Assembly: GCF_041146395.1 (NCBI RefSeq)
Contig: NC_090999.1
Location: forward strand, 67,399,001-67,463,000
Reading direction: 5' to 3'
DNA: 64,000 nucleotides
Source: Eulemur rufifrons
Lineage: Eukaryota > Chordata > Mammalia > Primates > Lemuridae
Shown here one piece after another: positions 59,487 to 64,000 of the stretch (position 1 is the first letter of the stretch; the number at the start of each line of letters is the position of its first letter). The notes beneath the pieces were generated by a model. It was not told the DNA's origin and searched no databases. It saw only the letters and a list, made by a program, of their open reading frames with translations. A program made the position numbers and the translations under genes.

Positions 59487-61361
59487 CTGTCATTTCCTAC
59501 TAGTTTGATATTCAATGACTTCTCTTTGAAATTCTAGAACATTAAACAAGTCTTTGCAAATTACTAATAGTTAAATTTAGCCATGCAAATCAGAGAAGAA
59601 ACCACGAGTAGGGCACATGCAAAGAGGTGACACCGTAGCCTTCTATCTAATATCTTTGGATATGTTACGTATTTGGAAATATTACATATCTTTGAATATA
59701 AAACATGTCTATTTTTGAGCCAGGATCACTGATTAACAACATCACACAAAAATTAGATGCTTTTAGTGACCAATAAATCTATTTCAGAGTGCTTTGATTG
59801 CTATTTTGAAATGTATGGATTTGGAGAGGGATGGTCTTTTTGAGCACCCTGAATCTTCTGCCTGCTTGTTGAGTACCCTGAACTCCTCTGAGACATTCTA
59901 TCAGACTTTGATCATTTCTAATTAACACTTGGGGCCACTGTTCCTGACATTCTTTCCCTGGCTGCTGTGTCCCACAGCAATGGTATAGATGGCAAAGCTC
60001 AAAGAGTAGATTCCACCACACCGTTTGAACTATCAATTTGGCATTAATCCTTTTGCTTTTGGTGGGGGCAGGGTGGGGATGAACATAGATTTTTAAAATG
60101 AACAGCTTTTAACTAGTTAACAACTGGAGTGTTTTTTTTTTTGTTGTTTGTTTTTTTCAGAAAACAATTTTTAGATTTTAAACCATATTATGGAGGTGAA
60201 GAAAAAAATAAAGAAGATAATTGAAGTTTTACACAAAATATGTGAGTACAAAAATCAATTTTAAAGATCAGTTTATCTTTTAAAGTTTACCTGTGAAGAA
60301 AGAAAAAATGGTTTGTAATATATCTTCCCAAATAGCTTGCTTTGACAATGATGGTGTTCTTTAAGCAGGCCTATAATTAAATGTCACTTTTTTATAATGA
60401 ATGTGTCAGAGTATATTTTTCAGTAGAAAAATGTATATTTCTGCAGTATTAATGGAATGACACTCTACTAAGATTCCCCAAATCACAAACTGAAATTAAT
60501 ATCCCCTTTTTTGTCCCTAAAATGTAATGATCTGTTTTCTGCTTTTATTAATATTTTTTCTGTGGGCTTTGAGCACTATCTCAACAGAATGCAACCCCCT
60601 TGTCCTACCACTTCTGGAGAACCAACAACAACTCATTCAAAGCCATTTCCCCAGGATCATTGTCCAGATCATTGCAAGGTTTATATGATCTTCCCTCCCT
60701 GAAAACTTGCCTAATTATTTCAACTTTGGCTGCTGCCAAAGTATCTCACCATAGCTGTATACTCTTAGTAAATGATGGTAGTTAAACATATAAAATAGAC
60801 TTGCCTCAAGAGAACAAGAAGAAAGTAATTTTCTTCTAGTAAAGTCTCTTAAAGTATCAGGGTAGAAAATGTTCTCTTTCTCCTTTATACCACAGTTTTT
60901 GTTCAGTTTTTCCTTGCTTTCTTCCGGTTTTAAAGGTAATGTTGCTGATTTTCAGCTTCAGATTTCTGTGATAAAAATGAGAAGACAGAAGTAGATGATA
61001 CTGCTAAGATAGGCGACCCAGAATAGGAAGAAAACCTAGAAAACCACTTAGACGGGGTATTACTATCACTCTAAACTCTATACTCAATTCTACTGTGATC
61101 CTTCTAATTTACTTCCCTTCTTAACAGCATAATCTTGGAGACAAATCGGAGGCAGCTGGTACAGAAGTGTCCTTATTTTCTTCTAGGTATGTCTTTGCTT
61201 TATTAAAGCATATCCCGTTCTCTAGGTTGCTTAGTCTTATAATCAAGGTGGCTAAATTAATTCAAGTAATGAATGTGTCAATCCAGTGATAAAATATTAT
61301 AAAACTAGTTGCTTAGCATAACAAAACTCTTTATAAAAATAGATATATTTGTTCATCCTTG
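59487..61361. other. Unassigned non-coding DNA
   Basis: I see no supported gene. A T-rich stretch lies near 60131-60158. The small ORFs have no recognisable domain. Confidence 0.5.
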
Positions 61362-61983
61362 TGATACAGAAGAATGAACCCTAAAACTGGGGTCTGACCT
61401 GAAGACCAAGAGGGGTCTTGGCTTTGTACAGGAAAGAATTCAAGAACAAGCCAACAAAGTATGGCAAAAGCAAGTTTATTAAAGTCAGAAAAGGAAAAAA
61501 AAAAAAAAAAGGAGAGAACCCCATACACGGGGCAGTGGCTATCACTCAGAGCAATAGAGAGTAGCATCTTGTGAGTTTCTGGGGTCTTATTTTATACCTT
61601 CCATTTAATTTTATGGTAAGCAGAGGGAGGATTATTCATATGATTTCTGGAAAAGAGGTGGAGAGTTCTCAGAACCAAGGGTTCCTCCTCTTTTTAAACT
61701 ATATCGGGTAACTTCAGGGAGTTGCCATGGCATTTGTAAACTGTCATGACTGGAGGGAGTTTCTTTTGGTATGTTAATACATTATAAACAGAGTACAATG
61801 AGCAGTGAGGGTAACCTGAGGTTATTTTTCATTGCCATCTTGGCTCTAGCTGGTTTTGGCCAACTTTTCCATTGCTGCCTATATTATTAGAGACCTTGAT
61901 TTGACTCCTTATCAAGCAGGGCTGCTGGTTTCCTATCTTACTCATATTATCTATTCCTCAATATCTATTCCTTTATTCCTAGA
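61362..61983 (-). mobile_element. ERV1-type LTR, antisense
   Basis: On the minus strand it has a U3-like part with GACAGTTTACAAATGCCATG, a TATA box (TATAAAATAAG, 61588-61598), and an R-like segment. CTTTAATAAACTTGC near 61475 carries the AATAAA, and a U5-like end follows with GAATTCTTTCC and AGACCCCTCTTGGTC. This promoter-R-U5 layout and wording fit an ERV1 (gammaretrovirus-like) LTR. The left end is near 61362; the U3 boundary is only approximate. No gag, pol or env is adjacent, so it looks like a solo LTR. A poly(A)/(T) run at 61497-61511 is inside. Confidence 0.72.
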
Positions 61984-62859
61984 AAAAAGGAGATGAAATA
62001 TGCAAAATAGAAGAGAGTATAAACTTAAAAGGAATAATAAATTGTGTCCAAATTTCTAATGTCAATTCATTACAGAAACTTTAAAAATTAATCCCTCTAA
62101 ATTATTGCTGTTTTCAGGGGCAATGCAAAATTTTGTATAGTTTTATGTCTCTTTTAAGTGATAAATTGAAAATAATTAAAAAATTATTAAAGAATAAAGC
62201 ATTGTGACAGAGAAATAACTGGAAACCACATAAAAGCAGATACTTTGTATTTTTAAGTAATACTCATTTGGGGTACTAACAACTTACAATAGTGGCTTAA
62301 CAAAAGTAAATTAAGGAATACCTTGGCTGAACTTATTTTCATGATCTTTAAGTGCCAAAGATATTCACCCATTGAGACTGTGAGCTGTGACATGGTCAGT
62401 GGAGAGAAGGTGAGAGTGGTTACGTGAAGCTACTCCCCTCTCGGGTTGTTCAAACATTACTCCTTCATTACGAGGTCCTCCAGGCCCAGACCAAGGTAGC
62501 CATATGGCACTGATATTTGAAATATAAAGCCAAGTATAGGTTTTAAAAGCCGTGTTACTGAGGTTGATATTCTCCTTTTACTATTTTTTGTTTTTTTTGG
62601 AACTGTCTTGCTATGAATTTGCATTTCAAATTTGCATGTTTTAAAATTTGTGTTGTTAGAACATCTATTGTTCATCTTTTACTTTTATGGACGTTCACAA
62701 GGTTTGTATGTTTTTAGCTCAGGCATTTCTAAATAGAAACTAAATATTTACTAAAAATTAAGAAAAAAGGCCATAGAAGCATAAATAGGGAAAATATATA
62801 CCCGACTAGCTTACACTTCTGTTTTTCCTCTCTAATGCTTCTCTTAGAAATATATCAGA
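61984..62859. other. Unassigned AT-rich non-coding DNA
   Basis: I see no gene or named repeat. Confidence 0.5.
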
Positions 62860-63164
62860 GGCCAGGCATGATGGCTCATGCCTGTAATCCTAGTACTCTA
62901 GGAGGCGGAGGCAGGAGGATTGCTTGATCTTAGAAGTTTGAGATGAGCCTGGAAAAGAGCAATACCCCATCTCTACTAAAAAAATAAAAATAAATTAGCC
63001 AGGGATGGTGATGTGGACCTGTAGTCCCAGCTACTCGGGAGGCTGAGGCAGGACTGCTTGAGCCCAGGAGTTTGAGGTTGATGAAAGCTGGGTTGACACC
63101 ATGGCACTCTAGCCTGGGGTGACAGAGCAAGACTCAGTCTCAAAAAGAAAAGAAGAAAAAAAAG
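62860..63164 (+). mobile_element. Strepsirrhine-type Alu, plus strand
   Basis: Full dimer: starts GGCCAGGCATGATGGCTCAT, with the linker AAAAAAATAAAAATAAATTA, then the right arm with GCTGGGTTGACACCATGGC and CTCTAGCCTGGGGTGACAG, and a mixed A/G tail. The GACACCATGGCACTCTAGCC variant is one I associate with lemur Alu rather than human Alu subfamilies. More diverged than the copy at 58094. Flanking duplications are not clear. Confidence 0.92.
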
Positions 63165-64000
63165 GAAATAAATAGATTAGAAAGAAAATTATTCAGGTGG
63201 TACAAGGTTTCTCTTTAAGTTTCATTTTTCTTGCTCATGGATACAAGGAAGTGATTAACATTTGTAACAGCCTGATTTTTACTTTGGAGCCCTGATTTCT
63301 CTCAGATGAAGTTTCCACTTAGTATCAGTATATTTGCATGATGGGGCTCAGTCTTTTGTATTTTATAGCCAAATACTCTTTCAAATATTTCCACATTATA
63401 AAACTCCCCACCCAGGCACCAGTCACTTGAGTCTAACAGTTTAGAATTCAACTGATGTCCCAAAGGTTAACATCATTACCAAGGTGAAGGAAGCAAATGA
63501 ATATCATATCGGGGCATGGAGAAGTTATTGAGACTAGGATTTCTGAAATCTTTTTACCAAATGCAGCAAGAAAATCTGTGGAAAAGATGTAATTAGTATA
63601 GTGTATTCTGCAGCTGGCATGGAAAGTGTTTGCCAGAGTAAAGTACTCTGTAGTTCAATAATGTTATCATAAGATTCTATTTGTATGTGTATTTAAATTA
63701 TTAGTATAATTTCAATAAAAATTAACACAATATTTATTCTTATATTATGTGTTTTAAATTCATATTATTTTATATTAATATGGCTTGATAGAGTATTAGA
63801 ATATTAAGATAGTGTATTAAAATGCTTTATTTAAAGTATTTAATACCCGTTGATCACTAGTTTGAACACTGTATTTTGGTGTGTTTGTGTGTGTATTAAG
63901 TACAAATATGATTAATCATGTATGTTTATGTAAACACATGAATATATATAAAGCACTTTATCAGCTATTTTTGGCCACATACCATAGGGAACAAACTGTG
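63165..64000. other. Unassigned AT-rich non-coding DNA
   Basis: No gene or named repeat in the last 0.8 kb. Confidence 0.5.

Noticed and set aside
1..64000. CRISPR arrays, tRNA, rRNA, operons, ribosome binding sites
   Set aside because: None seen. Repeat content and ORF pattern are those of a mammalian nuclear genome.

Overview
The window looks like a gene-poor stretch of a strepsirrhine primate nuclear genome, probably a lemur. It is AT-rich. I found no conserved multi-exon protein gene, rRNA, tRNA or bacterial-style operon. Nearly everything I can name is an interspersed repeat. The two Alu dimers (58094-58440 and 62860-63164) carry the strepsirrhine right-arm and mid-linker variants. The L1 at 41900-45607 and the L1 tail at 25905-26372 have the G-rich 3' UTR that I associate with strepsirrhine L1. 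Family names come from my memory of consensus sequences, because no database search was possible.

Layout. 1-10 kb: old L1, a MER1-type hAT transposon, MIR and L2 remnants, one MLT1 LTR. 10-13 kb: MLT1 LTRs, including an LTR nested inside another LTR. 13-25 kb: mostly single-copy AT-rich DNA with MIR, degraded L1M and a second MER1 copy. 25-34 kb: an MLT1 LTR, a strepsirrhine L1 tail, antisense L1 blocks, an Alu monomer, an unidentified retroposed fragment with target-site duplications and a candidate solo LTR. 34-41 kb: unique DNA, a long antisense L1 and an MST/THE1 LTR. 41.9-45.6 kb: a young L1, truncated at its 5' end, whose ORF2 frame is still open; this is the only long ORF. 45-51 kb: MLT1, L2, and a short antisense L1 that joins a complete-looking 5' UTR directly to the start of ORF2, without ORF1. 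51-64 kb: nested L1M/MLT1, MIR, an Alu inserted in a MIR, a small Tigger transposon, an ERV1-type LTR and a second Alu.

The genes do not act together as a pathway. The only coding capacity is L1 reverse transcriptase, which has lost most of its endonuclease domain. The most unusual object is the ORF1-less short L1 at 49459-50740. Its flanking duplication suggests that it integrated as one unit. Several unique segments (9890-10260, 13090-13640, 57040-57440) are possible conserved non-coding elements, but this cannot be tested without an alignment.
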